Shown piece by piece: positions 21,170 through 33,117 of a stretch of 64,000 nucleotides of DNA. The notes beneath the pieces are model-generated. The model made no database searches. It was not told where the DNA came from and saw only the letters and a program-made list of their open reading frames with translations. The stretch comes from Cocos nucifera (Eukaryota; Streptophyta; Magnoliopsida; Arecales; Arecaceae). How positions within the stretch are numbered: the first letter of the stretch is position 1; each line of letters opens with the position of its first letter. A program made the position numbers and the translations under genes. The DNA is taken from NCBI GenBank assembly GCA_006176705.1, contig QRFJ01005289.1:1-64000 (forward strand), read 5' to 3'.

Positions 21170-23326
21170 TGTTAGAAAATATGTTCCAAAATCAATTATC
21201 AGCCTATTAATGATTATACTATTTTATAAATATAAATAATTTATTATGAATAAAAAATCTATTCTAGTATTTTTTTATCACAAATCTATATTTTTTAATA
21301 AATTTTTATGTTATGATGAAGTCCTTAGGACTATTTAGATTTAATAAAGAGAAGATTTATCGATTAGTCCTTAAAGTGTTCATGATCAAATGATACATTG
21401 TTAACTAGGATGAGAACGTTTATTGAGTGTAGGTCATTATGTGCCATATGGATTAGTTGTCTTCTTAACCAAGAAGTATGGAGACATTGATATGGCATAT
21501 AAATAAGATGTAGTCGTACATTATCACTGAACATGACTAACTCTAGAGCATTCTGTTGTTAAGAATTGCTCTGATGGGATATAGCTATAAGTGTCCATTG
21601 GACCTGAGATCACCATGGTGGCTTGCAAGCAAATCACTATACTTTGATGTCAGACTATCTAAATTTTTAATTCAATAATGGAAGATTTTTGGACATAGTC
21701 AATTATTTATGAAGTCAGTAAGTGATCAAGATGGGATTGATCGCTCCAAGAGTTTAGAGAAAATGCATCACTATATTTCAATTTAGCATAGCTTTGTCAT
21801 GGATAATCCATATGATGGATTTGATATTTTGAAATACAATATGGATGATCTAATCATGATTGACAATCAAATCCTGAGTCATCTTATGAGCATTCATGGT
21901 CAAGGGAAAGAATTATATAGAAATCATATCCACATGGGTTTTAGAATATTGCTTTATACATTCAACCGACCTGGCCATCGAGTATCAGCTAAGGTTCCTA
22001 TGCTACCAGCTAAATGGTCACTTTGATTGGTACAAGACTTTATTCCTATGCTACCAGCTAAGGTTCGAGCCTATGAGGTCACACATATTAGTGGTCTTGA
22101 TCCTATCGGATGATTGATCAACGATTAAGAATCGTTCTACGATCAAACAATCAAAATGATTGACGTTTGACCTAGTGCAAGTATTGTAGGAGGATTAATT
22201 AGCAATCAAATTGCTAATTAAGCTCGATCTGATTGAGCAAGAGGATTGAGATCAAGTCTAATTAAATCAGATTTAATTAGATTTAGTTTGGGCTTGATTA
22301 GATCAAATCTAATTGATTTATGGGATAAGTCTACTCCAAGGGAGATCAATTCCCTATTGAATTAGGACTTGTGTGCACCTAATTTCTAATTTAATTAAAA
22401 TTAAAAATAACATAATCTAATTTAATTGGGCTCTCAGTTGGACTTAGATCATCTTAAATTATGTTGCATAATTTTTTATTTAATTGGACTTAAGAATTAT
22501 TTTGACTAGGTCAAAACATGAAGTCTTAGTTTGATTAGAAATTCTCCCTTATGCCACCTAGCCTTCCCATGCCCCTTCCCTCGATTTTTTGCATGAAACC
22601 ACTCATGCCCAGAGAGTCCACATGTGCTCCTTTCACCCTTATCTTTCTTAGATGGTATTTGGTTATAGACCAAGTCAAAACTAGTAGGTAGTTTTGATTT
22701 GAAACTTTATTTGATAGAGTTTGACAAAACCAAAACTCTTCCCCTCGTCTGGCAACCAATCTAATTGTTCTCTGATTTTTTCATGGGAATAAGGAAGGTT
22801 TTGTGTGCCACTTCTAGAGAATCCATGCCATAAGAAAAGGAGGCACCCAAGAATCGGGTGCCCCAAAACTTATCTAATTTGGACATACTTTTCTTGGTAT
22901 TTGACCAAGACAAGGACTCCTTTTCTCTCTATTTAAAGAGGCATTGGGCGTGGATTTTTTATAATGAATTTACTTAAGAGAGAGGGCTTGGGCATGGGTT
23001 CCTTGGGCACAAGAAGGGTCTTGGATGTGGGCCATTATAAGGACACAAGTTAGTGTGTCCTGCTGAGAGAAAGGAAAGATGGAAGAAGGGTCTTCTCTAG
23101 AGTTTCTTTTAGATCTTTTTTCATAAGCTTTTGAGAGAAAAGGTGAAGAATTAGATCTCTCCCTTGTTGTCCTCTTCATCTTCTTCAATCCTTGGAAGGT
23201 TCATGAAATCAAAGGAAGAAGATTTATAATCAAGCATCGAAGAAGGATTAGCATAGTGCTAACACACTATGCTAATTTATAGCTGCTGGACTTTTGATCG
23301 AATTCGACGCTTCATGTGGACTTTTT
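21170..23326 (+). repeat. Element Z 3' LTR (family B), 3'-truncated
   Basis: Starts TGTTAGAAAATATG after the purine run GGATAAGTGGAAG. It follows the B1 LTRs block by block through GATAAAGAGAAGATTTATCG, the gain-of-GC hairpin near 22841-22864, a TATTTAAA box at 22930-22937 and GCTAGCATACTGTG-like sequence near 23260. The last few hundred bases of the LTR are missing, replaced from about 23327 by element F. Confidence 0.85.
22930..22937 (+). promoter_or_regulatory. Family B LTR TATA-like box (Z)
   Basis: TATTTAAA at the same place, shortly after the conserved hairpin, in Z (22930), B1 5' LTR (33187) and B1 3' LTR (41567). B2 has TATAAAA at 28784. The conserved spacing suggests the core promoter. 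Confidence 0.5.
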
Positions 23327-24707
23327 TGACCTTGGATTGATATTGATGATAACAAAACTAGTTGAGTATAAATTGCTAAGCTACTAGTATTGTTTATGAG
23401 GATCTGTAGTTATAAATTTTGAAAGCTCACAAACTCTAAGTGTTTCACATCATCCAAATGAAGAATCATCACTTAAGATTTTAGAGAAAAAACTCTAGAG
23501 TGGATAAATTCTTTAAGAGGTTTTAATAAGAAAGTTTGACAAATAACCTTTGGCATGCAGATTGAGCGGATCCAATCAGAAACTGAGCTAACCTAGTCTT
23601 AGTAGAAATAAAAGATAGAAAGCATAGAAAGATAAATATTCAAGACCTAGGGGACTTAGTCGACCTAGTTTTCAACTGATTCGACCATGTCAAAAAGAGA
23701 GCTGACGTAGTCTTAGATGACAATAAAAGATAGAAATAGATTTTTTTGGTCCACTAAAAATCAAGCTGACCAAGCTGAAAATCGAGCCAACCAAGTGAGG
23801 ACTGAGCCAATCTAGTGACCATAATGGCTAGTTTCTTGTTCTACAGCTTTTTCATCTCACACATCTCTTAATGACTATTTTTGAGTCTTTAATGGCTAGA
23901 TCACTTTCTAAAGTTCTCCTAGATGACTTGTAGTGATGGAAAATCTTAGATATACATAAGAAAATACTTTAGAACAAGAATAATATCTTTTTTAGCCTAC
24001 ATGCAAGAGCTTTCAAGGAATTTTTTTAGAACATTCAAGTGGGTGAGCTAAATAATGAAAGGAAGGAGAGATTTTTAAATATACTTTTGTTCTCCCATCA
24101 TCTTCAATCTGAGAGAAGTCAGCCCATTGTCACAGAAGATCATCTCCTACTTTTTCAAATATTCAAAGAGAAGAAATGAAGCCTTCAAGAAAAGCAGCCC
24201 AGATTTTTTTCTCTTGAGCTTCAAAGAATTTGTATTATTTGTATTTTTATCTTTGTTTCAAGTTTATTGAAGGTGAGAAGCTTGGGTTAGTCCAAGCCTT
24301 AAGTTGGACATTATATGGTTTGATTGGTAAGCCAAAATTAAAACCAAGATTGTTAGCCCGAAATAATAATCATTACATGATTGTGGTTGGTGAGCCAAGA
24401 TCAAAACCAACTAGGTTGGATTGTGAACCCAAGTAAAACAATCAGGTTGTAATTAAGTTAAGTAATTATACTTGAATTCTTAAGTGATTTATTTAGAGAG
24501 TAGATATAGGCACTGAGTTTGGTGCCGAACCACTATAAAACTATTATATTTATGATTGTGTGCACTTTACTTTATAATTTTCATTCATTGTACATCACAT
24601 AGCTTGTTTCATTAAGCACTTAAATAGTATAATATGAACAAGTCTAAAAGTTAAATTTTTAAATATCCAATTCACCCTCATTCTTGGATAGCCTCCATTG
24701 GACAACA
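23327..24707 (+). repeat. Element F 5' LTR
   Basis: About 1.38 kb from near TTGACCTTGGATTG to ...TTGGACAACA. The core promoter ACCACTATAAAA ends at 24540. The right end is set by the primer site; the left end is inferred from loss of similarity to the Z LTR. Confidence 0.65.
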
Positions 24708-24709
24708 AG

Positions 24710-24722
24710 TAGTATCAGAGCA
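24710..24722 (+). other. Element F primer-binding site
   Basis: TAGTATCAGAGCA, one change from the Met-tRNA site TGGTATCAGAGC. Confidence 0.75.
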
Positions 24723-24770
24723 GTGCTCAATATTAGTTCTTGACATAACAATCAAAGAGCTAAAGATTAA

Positions 24771-26380
24771 ATGGCAACCTCAATTAGGACTCCATTGGTT
24801 AAGAGACAATCAACCAATAGACCCTTGCTATTCAATGGGACTAACTATACTTATTAGAATGCAAGAATGAAAATATTCATCCAAACACAAGATTATGACA
24901 TATGAAATATCATAATGTTAGGCCATCAAACACCTACAATTATAATTGATTGATCATCAACCCTAAAATTTAAAAAGAATTAGGATGAACATGATAAGAA
25001 GAAAGCTCAACTTAACGCCAAAGCTATGAATGTTCTACATTGTGCTTGGGATGCTAATGAGTTCAAAAAGATATCAATATGTTAATCCACCAAAGTGATT
25101 TGGGATAGACTTAAAGTCACCCATGAGGGTACTAATCAAGTCAAAGAAATAAATATAAATATATTGGTACACAAATATGAGCTATTTAAAATAGAATCAC
25201 ATGAAATTATCACTAAAATATTCATAAGATTCACTAATATTTTGAATGGTTTAAAAGTCTTGGAAGAAATTATACTAATAGTGATTTTGTGCACAAAATT
25301 ATTAGATTTTTACCAATGAATTAGGAACCAAAGGTGACTACCATTCAAGAGGTGAAGGACCTAAATAATCTTGCATTGGAAGTGTTAACTGGTTCACTCA
25401 TGAACTATGAGCTGAACATGAACCAAGAAAAAAAAAATAAACAAAAAGAAGAGCATTGCACTCAAAGCTGTTGCCATGTATGAAAAGGAAAGTAACTCTA
25501 AAGAAGACTCGGAGGATGATGAAGAAATGACACTAACCACTGGAAGGTTCAAGAAATTGATGAGAAGAAAGAAGAAGTTTGAACCAAGGAAAAGAAGCTA
25601 CAACAAGGGTGAAGGTGGCAAAGAAAAGGAAAAAGAAAAAGTGAAAGATCAAATTATTTGCTATGAATGTAAGAAGCCTGGACATTTTCACATGGAACAT
25701 CCATTATTGAAGAAGAGCTCAAAGAAACTAAGGAAGAAAGTACTAAAAGCAATATGGAGCAATGATGAAGATTCCTCTTCAAGTAAAGAAGAATGTCAAA
25801 GAGAAGAAAAAGCCAATCTTTGTCTTATGGAATTGGAGAATGAGGTAAACAATAATGATTCAATTTCTTAATTTATATTTGAGGAATTGTATGAAGCTTT
25901 TAATGATTTACTTTATGATTTTAAGAAGCTATCTCATAAGAACAAAGAACTAAAGAAAGAGAATCGATCTTTAAAAATAGATAAAGTAGAAGATATGAAG
26001 AAATTACAAAGAAATATAGATGAATCAAATGAAAAGAATATATCCTTGCAAGATAAAGTGACTAGATTAAGATCTATAGTAGATAGATACATGCTATGCT
26101 TTAAAAATCTAAAAATAATAATTAAAAATTAAAAGATGATCTTTGATAAAGATGGTATAGGATATAATCTATTAAGAAAATAAAAATTCTTAAAAAATGT
26201 ATACACAAAATCTCAAAATCATAGTAGAAGTATTACATGTTATAAATGTAATAAGATTGGACATAAATTTATTGAATACAAAATCTTTAATTCAAATAAA
26301 TCAAAAGTAAAATAAATTTGGGTTCCAAAAGAAATCATTTATGCTAATCCCAAAGGACCCAAGTTAGCTTAGGTACCCAA
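24771..26380 (+). pseudogene. Element F gag relic
   Basis: Starts at ATG 24771, about 50 bases after the primer site; the opening RPLLFNGTNYTY parallels E1 gag. Stops occur at about 24855, 24903 and 24948. Frame 25095-25319 continues the capsid (IWDRLKVTHEGTNQVK). Frame 25476-25871 has the basic/acidic tail and a knuckle CYECKKPGHFHMEH at 25659-25700, with the last Cys now His. Frame 25887-26132 is Lys/Glu/Asn-rich and coiled-coil-like. A second knuckle at 26238-26279 (CYKCNKIGHKFIEY) has Tyr for the last Cys. Confidence 0.8.
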
Positions 26381-26612
26381 GTTCACTTGATCACTTGTGT
26401 AGGCATGCTTGGCATCCATGAGAGCTAAAGAAAGATGGTACCTTGATAGCGGATGCTCGAGGCACATGATGGGAGATAAGTTACAATTTATTTCTCTTGA
26501 ATCTAAAGATGGAGATGTTGTAACATTTGAAGATAATGGTAAAGAAAAAATTATTAATCTTGATAATATCTTGATAATACCTTCCACTAGCATAGAAAAT
26601 ATTTTATATGTT
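26381..26612 (+). pseudogene. Element F protease relic
   Basis: WYLDSGCSRHMMGDK keeps the copia aspartic protease motif; the catalytic Asp codon is at 26445-26447. The body FISLESKDGDVVTFEDNGK follows, then IIPSTSIENILYVE, after which the family should continue into the pre-integrase region but the sequence changes at about 26613. Confidence 0.8.
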
Positions 26613-27008
26613 GAAGTGAAAGAATAAGTGCCCTACAAGCCAATCACATATGTGGTGTAATGAAATATTTCTATATAATCCCCAACTCATGTAACGATAT
26701 TTATTTTGATATCAATAAATTAAGGTATTTGATTAACCATTTCAGTTGCAACTTTTATACTTAAAGATTATGATGAATCTCAAAGATTAGGATAATGATT
26801 TTAGGGAACATAACTGGGTCATGCTTGTGGACCTAAAATCCTAAAATGCTAATCCTAAATATTCTTTGTCATAGGAACTTTGAGTTGGGGATTAATTTTT
26901 TTATAGACTGGCACTCCTATGTATACTCAATGGAGAGGCTGATGGATCTCACAAGCCGCTTATGTGAAGATACTAATACAAGGATGTAGATGCTCATCAA
27001 GGAATGAG
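26613..27008. repeat. Unassigned AT-rich segment between F and B2
   Basis: About 396 bases with no counterpart elsewhere in the window and no open frame of note. It opens AAGTGAAAGAATAAGTGCC and has a GATATCAATAAATTAAGG polyadenylation-like stretch near 26710, so it could be part of another LTR. I cannot name the family. Confidence 0.4.
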
Positions 27009-29340
27009 TATTGAAAAATGTGTTCTAAAGCCAATGATCAGCCTATTGATGGTTGGACCTTCTTATAATTATAATTGATTTATTATTAAATAAAATATAT
27101 TTTTAACATTTTCATCACAAAGTTTGCATCTTGTAATGAACATCATTATTATGATGAAGTTCTTAGGACTATTTAGCTTTGATAAAGAGAAAATTTATCG
27201 ATTAGTCCTTAAACTGTTCATGATCAAATTATACACTATTAATTAGGATGACAGTGTTTATCAAGCATAGATCGTTGTATATCATATAGGTAGGTTATCC
27301 TCTTAACCAAAGAGTGTGGAGACACTAGTACGGCATACAAGTGAGATGTATGGGCACATCATCACTGGACGTGACCAACTCTAGAGCATTCTGCTATCGC
27401 AAATTGCTCTGATGGGATATAGGTATAAGTGTCCCTTAGAGCTAAGATCACCATAGTGGTTTGCAAGCAACTCACTATGCTTTGGTACCGAACTAACTAA
27501 ATTTTTAATTCAATAATGAAAGATTTTTGGGCATAGTCAAGTACTTGTAAAGTTGGTGAGTGATCAAGATGGGATTGACCAGTCCAAGAGTTGGAGAAGA
27601 AAGCATCACCATATTTCAATATAGCAAAAACCTTGGCTAGGATAATCCATAAGATTGATTTGGTATTTTGAAGTATAATGTGGATGATCTAATCGGGGTT
27701 GATAGTTAAATTTTGAGGTATCCTATGAGCATTTTAGATAAGAGAATGAATTATACAGAAACTTTATCCATATAGGTTCTAAGGATGCTGTTCAACACAT
27801 TCAACCTATCTGACCGTCGGGTACCACTAATAGTGGTTATTTTGATTAGTATAGAAATTAGTATCTATACTACTAGCTTAGGTTTGGATCTATGGGATAA
27901 CATACATAGGAGATCTCGATCTGATCGGATGGCTAATCAATGTTTAAGAATTATTCTAGGAAAAAACAATCAATATGATTGATATTTAACCTAGTGCAAG
28001 TGTTATAGGAGGATTGATTAGCAATTTAATTGTTAATTAGCTTAATTAAATTAAGCTAGATGGCTGAGATTAAATATAATTAAATATAATTTAATTAAAT
28101 TTGGTTTGGGCTTTATTTGATCAAGTCCAATTGGTGTATTGGATGAACCAATTCTAAGGAAGAATTAGTCCTAGTTTAATTAGGACTTAACTAAACCTAA
28201 TCTCTAATTTGATTAGATATTAAAGTAGAATTAAATCTAATTTAATATAATTTAATAAAGTTATTAGTAAGGATAAGACCTAATTTAATTAAATTAAATA
28301 AATCTTAATTTTATTTGGTCCAAGGATCAAGTTGGAGTAAGTCAAATTAGGAGTCCTAGTGAGATTATGACTCCAAAATCCTTGCACCATTGAATCTCCA
28401 TGCACTATCCACGAAATTTTATTTAATTTTTTCCTAAAATCTCTCATTTTTATAGAGAGGACATGCATCCCCACGTTTCATATACTTCTTACATGGTATT
28501 TGGTTGAGGACCAAGTCAAAATAAATTAGTTGTTTTGATTTCAAACTCTATTTGATAGAGTTTGTTGCAATCAGAATTCTTATCCATGTATGGTGCCTAA
28601 ACTCCTAATTTTTATCTAAAATTTTCATGAAAAGTAAATAATTTTAATGTTCCAAACACCAGGTGGTCCACTTCCAAAAAGAAGGAGGGGAAACCCAAGA
28701 GTTGGGCGCCCCAAGTCTAGTCCTATTTGGAGGTCTCTTGACTGGGTATTTGACCTAGACAAAGACTCATCCATATCTCTCAATATAAAAGGGTTTTTAA
28801 ACTTTTTTCTTTTGAGATTATATATCTAAGAGAGAGGTATTTGGGAATAGAGAGGCTGGGCATAGAGAGGTTTAGGCATGGGAATAGTAAAGGCACCAAT
28901 CAAGGTGCTTTGGTGAGAGAAAAAGAGAAGAAGAAGAGGGTCTTCATCTCGGATTTTCTTCCATCAATTCCTCCTTTCCTTTTTTAGATTTTGGGAGATG
29001 TCCTAGGTCCAAAATCATCTTCCTTATCTTTTGAAAATTGAAGTATCTAAGTTTCAAAGAAAGAAACATCCAGATCAACCATCAAAGAAGGATCAGTGCA
29101 GTTCTAGCAAACTGTGCTGATTTTCTAGCATCAAACATTTGATTAGCGATCAAGGGCTCATGTAGATAACTTGTAGAGGCTAGATATGTGTGTGACATAG
29201 AACAACAACCCCAAGCCCTGGTTAGCGAGTTAGAGAACTCAATTTGCGAAGGTATGGATGATACGAATATCTTTCTCCTATCTAAATTTGATTTAGCGTA
29301 GAACAGTTTTCATATTGATATGATCAACATGATTAATTCT
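27009..29340 (+). repeat. B2 5' LTR, first piece
   Basis: Opens TATTGAAAAATGTGTTC, the family B start with TG changed to TA. It tracks the B1 LTR through GATAAAGAGAAAATTTATCG and CCTAGTGCAAGTG, with TATA box TATAAAA at 28784-28790. The text stops at ...GATTAATTCT (29340), mid-LTR, and resumes at 56774 with the duplicated ATTCT. Confidence 0.88.
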
Positions 29341-30360
29341 TGTTGACGTGGAAATCCATCTCGAGGTCGAGTTGGCTAGAGTTGTTCGATGGCGGCAAGC
29401 CGACAGCGATGGAATGAAGGTGGCCACACCTGCAAGAGAAGTCCTTGATCGGAGTTGGCTCTGGTAGGGACCCTCCGATGTTCAAGTCAGTTTTTCATTC
29501 AATAGAAGGAAGAAGATGAGCATTTGGAGAGAAGAAATTATGTATCTTGGGGTCCCTCATTTTCTCCTTTCATAGAAGAATCTTGAGTTTGTTAGGGTAG
29601 CTCATGGGTTGTTAGTCATGGGAGAGTAGTGAGTTGTCAGAGATATTTTTTTTGCCCACTAGAATATTTCCAGGAATTGTGTTAGGTATTGTCTCCTCAT
29701 GGCATGTAGAAGGGGAGAACCATCTCTTAATTATATGAGTTGACAACCTGGAGTCAAGAGTGACGACTTTAGCTCTTCAATTAGGACTTCAACCATTTCA
29801 TGTTCGGCCTAAATTAGGACCTCGGCCTCAGTCTTCAATGATCTTCAATTCAACCTTCAGAAGATCTTGGCTTCCATCTCTTGATAACTTCAAGTTCAGC
29901 CTGAGATAGGACCTCGACCTCAACCTTGTGAAGATATTCAATCAGCGCATATTGTGATCCAGGCCTTCATCCTTTGATGACTTCATGTTTAGCATGAAAC
30001 AGGACTTCGGCCTCAGCCTTCTAAAGACCTTCAATTAGTCTATATTGTCACTTCAACTTCCATCTTTTGGTAACTTCAAGTTCAGCTTGAGATAGGACCT
30101 CAACCTCAGCCTTTTAAAGATCTTTAATCAGCCTGCATTGTGACCCAGACCTTCATCCCTTGATGATCTCAAGCTTGGTCTGAAATAGGACCTTGGCCAT
30201 AGCCATTCGAAGACCTTCAATCAGCCTATATTGTGACTTTGGCCTCCATCTCTTGATGATCTCAAACTCGATCTGAAATAGGACCTTGGCCATAGCCCTC
30301 CGAAGATGTTCAATTATTGTACATTCTTATATCTTCGACAGGCATAAAAGTCCCCTAACA
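29341..30360 (-). repeat. Element X 3' LTR
   Basis: 1020 bases; on the minus strand TGTTAGGGGACTTTTATG ... CACGTCAACA. It matches 55753-56773 throughout, including the 93-base array. The purine tract lies immediately beyond 30360. Confidence 0.88.
29788..30345 (-). repeat. 93-base tandem array in X 3' LTR
   Basis: The block TTGATRAYTTCAAG (or close variants) occurs at 29881, 29974, 30067, 30160 and 30253, exactly 93 bases apart. Each is followed by a CCTGARATAGGACC block and a TTCAATCAGCCTATATTGTGA-like block. At least five units plus partial edges. The same array is in the other LTR (about 56205-56745), so it predates the insertion of X. Confidence 0.9.
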
Positions 30361-31354
30361 ATAGCCCCACTACTTTTGAGTCTGAGCCTTAGTTTGGATG
30401 AAGGGAGTATACTAAATCAGACTTGCTGAAGATATGTCCTTTTTTGTCACTTAGACTTGGATCTTCAGATTTCTTATTGAAATTATTTGAAGGTTTTCAA
30501 TTTTATCCTTAACTTTATGAGCCTAGATTTCTACCGATCTCTACTTTCTAAGGTCGGATTTCTATAGATGTTGATATTTCGAGCTCGGATTTTTGTAGAT
30601 CTTGATATTTAATGTCAGACCTAAAAATTAGAGGCCTACACATCCCTTATAAGGGTCTGATGAGATCCTCCTCCTGCTTTTGACATGGTTGGTTTTTATC
30701 TTTTATTAGAACGAGGTCCTTCTTCTATCCCTAACAAAGTCGTAGGGGCGCAAAGGGCCATTGAAAGGGCCTCTCCCCTTCCATCTTAAACAATTGAAGG
30801 TCTTTTAGGGGCACAAAAGGAGCCATTGAAAGAGCTTATCCTCTCCTCTCCTCTCCTCCTATCTTAAACTATCGAAGGTCTTCTAGGGGCACAAAAGGGC
30901 CATTGAAAGGGCCTCTCCCCTTCTGCTATCTTAAATAACTGGAGATCTTATAAAAGCACAAAAGGACTGTTAAAAGAGCTTCTCTCCTCCTTCTGTCTTA
31001 AATAATTGAAGGTCTTCTAAAGGCATAAAAAGACTGTTGAAAGAGCCTCTCTCCTTTTCTTATCTTAAATAATCAGAGGTCTTCATCATCAATGTCAGAA
31101 TGAGGTCCTCATCCTATTCCTGATATGGTTAGCCTTCCTGATCCCTTACCAGGATGAGGTTCTCCTCCCGTTCCTAATGAGATTGGTCTTTTTTTGTTAG
31201 GAGGAGGTCCTCCTCCTGTCCCTAACAAAGGTCATAGGGGCACAAAAGGGCCATTAAGAGGGCCTCTCTTCTTCTCCTATCTTAAATAATCGAAGGTCTT
31301 CTAGGGGCACAAAAGGGCCATTGAAAGGGCTTCTCTCCTCCTCCTATCTTAAAT
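30361..31354 (-). repeat. X internal segment with about 65-base tandem repeats
   Basis: Internal part of X next to its 3' LTR. From about 30740 to 31354 a unit containing AGGGGCACAAAAGGGCC, TTGAAAGGGCCTCTCC and ATCTTAAATAATCGAAGG repeats with variable spacing of roughly 63-78 bases. A CTCTCCTCTCCTCTCC run lies near 30841. No open frame of interest. The segment is cut at 31354 by B1 and continues at 42282 in the same repeat phase (AATCAGAGGTCTTC). Confidence 0.8.
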
Positions 31355-32953
31355 TATTGAAAATTATGTCCCAAAGCCAATCATCAGCCTATTGATGATT
31401 GAGACATTATAAATGATTTATTAATTAATAAAAAATATTTTGACATCTTTTTTCATCATAAATTTATATCTTCTAATGAACTTCATTGTTGTGATGAAGT
31501 TCTTAGGACTATTTAGTTTCGATAAAGAGATGATTTATTGATTAATCCTTAAATTTGTTCACAATCAAATGATAGATTGTTAATTAGGATGACAACGTCT
31601 ATCAAGCATAGGTCGCTATATGCCATATAGGTTGGTTATCTTCTTAATCAAGAAGTGTGGAGATACTGGTATGGCCTATAGATGAGATGTATCGGTACAT
31701 CGTCATTGAACATGACCAACTCTAGAGTATTCTACTGTCGAGAATGTGTCTAATGGGAAATAGGTATAAGTATCCCTTAGACCTGAGATGACCTCAGTGA
31801 CTTGCTCAACTCACTATGCTTTGGTACCGGACTAACTAAATTTTTAATTCAACAATGGAAGGCTTCTGGGCATAGTCAGGTGCTTGCGAAGTCTAAGTGT
31901 GATCAAGATGGAATTAACCACTCCAAGAGTTGGAGAAGAATGTATCACTGTATTTCAATATAGCAAAACCTTGCCAGGATAATTCATCAGATGGACTTGA
32001 TAGTTTGAAATACAATGTGTACAACTTGATCAGAGTTAACAGTTGAACTCTGAGGTATCCTACGAGCATTATGATCAAGGAGATGAATTATATGGAAACT
32101 ATATTCGCATGGGTTCAAAGGATGGTGTTCTACACCTTTCAACCTATGCGACCGTCGAATATCATTATTAGATGTTCACTTTGATTGATACAGAAATTTA
32201 TTTCTAAGCTCTCAACTTAGGTTTGGAGCTATGAGATCAGACACATTAGAGTTCACATTCCAATTGAATGGTTGATCAGCGATTTAGAATCATTTTAGGG
32301 TTAAACAATCAATACAATTAATGTTTGACCTAGTGCAAGTATTGTAGAAGGATCGATTAGCAATTTGATTGCTAATTAGCTTAATTTGATTAAGCCAAAA
32401 AGCTAAGATTAAGTCTAATTAAATATAATTTAATTAGATTTGGATTGGACTTGATTGGATCAAGTCCAATTGGCTTATTGGATAAGTCAAGTGCAAGGAA
32501 GAACTAGTCCTAATCTAACTAGGACTCGGGTCAACCCAATTTTCTAATTCAATTAGAAAATTAAATTAGAATTAAATATAATTTAATTAAGTTCTAAAAT
32601 GGGTTAGAGCCTTATTTAATTGGGTTGGTTTACTTTATTTTTATTTGGTTAAAAGACCTTGTTTGACCAAGTCAAAATAGGAGTCCTAGTGTGACTAGGA
32701 CTCCCTATTCCTTGCACCACCTAATCCTCACACCCCATCCCTTTCTCTTTGTATTTTTATGTGAATAATCTTTATGCCCAAAGGTTTCTCACACCTCCCT
32801 TCTCTTTTTCTTTTTCTCATATGGAAGTTTGTTGGAAGACCAAGTCAAAAAGGAAATTAGTTTTGCTTAAGGATTCTTTGAGATGGAATCCTTGTCAACC
32901 AAAACTCTTCTCATAAGTGTGCCGACCCATCCTTCCTTATTTTCTTTGATTTT

Positions 32954-33109
32954 CATGGTAAAAGAGGACTTCTTCGTGCACCCCCCTTTGCTAGTCTACG
33001 GCAGAAAAAAAGGTGGGGGTGCCCAAATTTTCATGTTAAAAGAGGACTTCTTCGTGCAACCCCCTTTGCTAGTCTACGGCAGAAAAAAAGGTGGGGGCGC
33101 CCAAGAGTT
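32954..33109 (+). repeat. 78-base tandem duplication private to B1 5' LTR
   Basis: CATGGTAAAAGAGGACTTC at 32954 recurs as CATGTTAAAAGAGGACTTC at 33032. The 3' LTR has a single copy (41414 onward), so the duplication arose after insertion or was lost from the other LTR. The open frame 32883-33287 is an artefact of it. Confidence 0.85.
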
Positions 33110-33117
33110 GGGCGCCC
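33095..33117. repeat. Conserved GC-rich hairpin of family B LTRs
   Basis: Perfect inverted repeat with ten-base arms GGGCGCCCAA and TTGGGCGCCC around GAG, in otherwise AT-rich sequence, 70 bases before the TATA-like box. Counterparts at 41474-41497 (B1 3' LTR), 22841-22864 (Z), 61294-61318 (H) and a degraded one at 28689-28712 (B2). Confidence 0.75.

Larger units (their letters stand above)
23327..26612 (+). mobile_element. Sirevirus-like copia element F, 3'-truncated
   Basis: 5' LTR, primer site, gag and protease in order, ending abruptly at about 26612 in the protease/pre-integrase region. It is related to E1 (same gag opening, same LTR core promoter, same protease context) but clearly a different copy. 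Integrase, reverse transcriptase, RNase H and 3' LTR are absent. The left end is approximate because only one LTR exists. Confidence 0.8.

Noticed and set aside
29788..31354. CRISPR-like array of regular repeats
   Set aside because: Units are contiguous and diverged with no spacer/repeat split, and the setting is a plant retrotransposon LTR.
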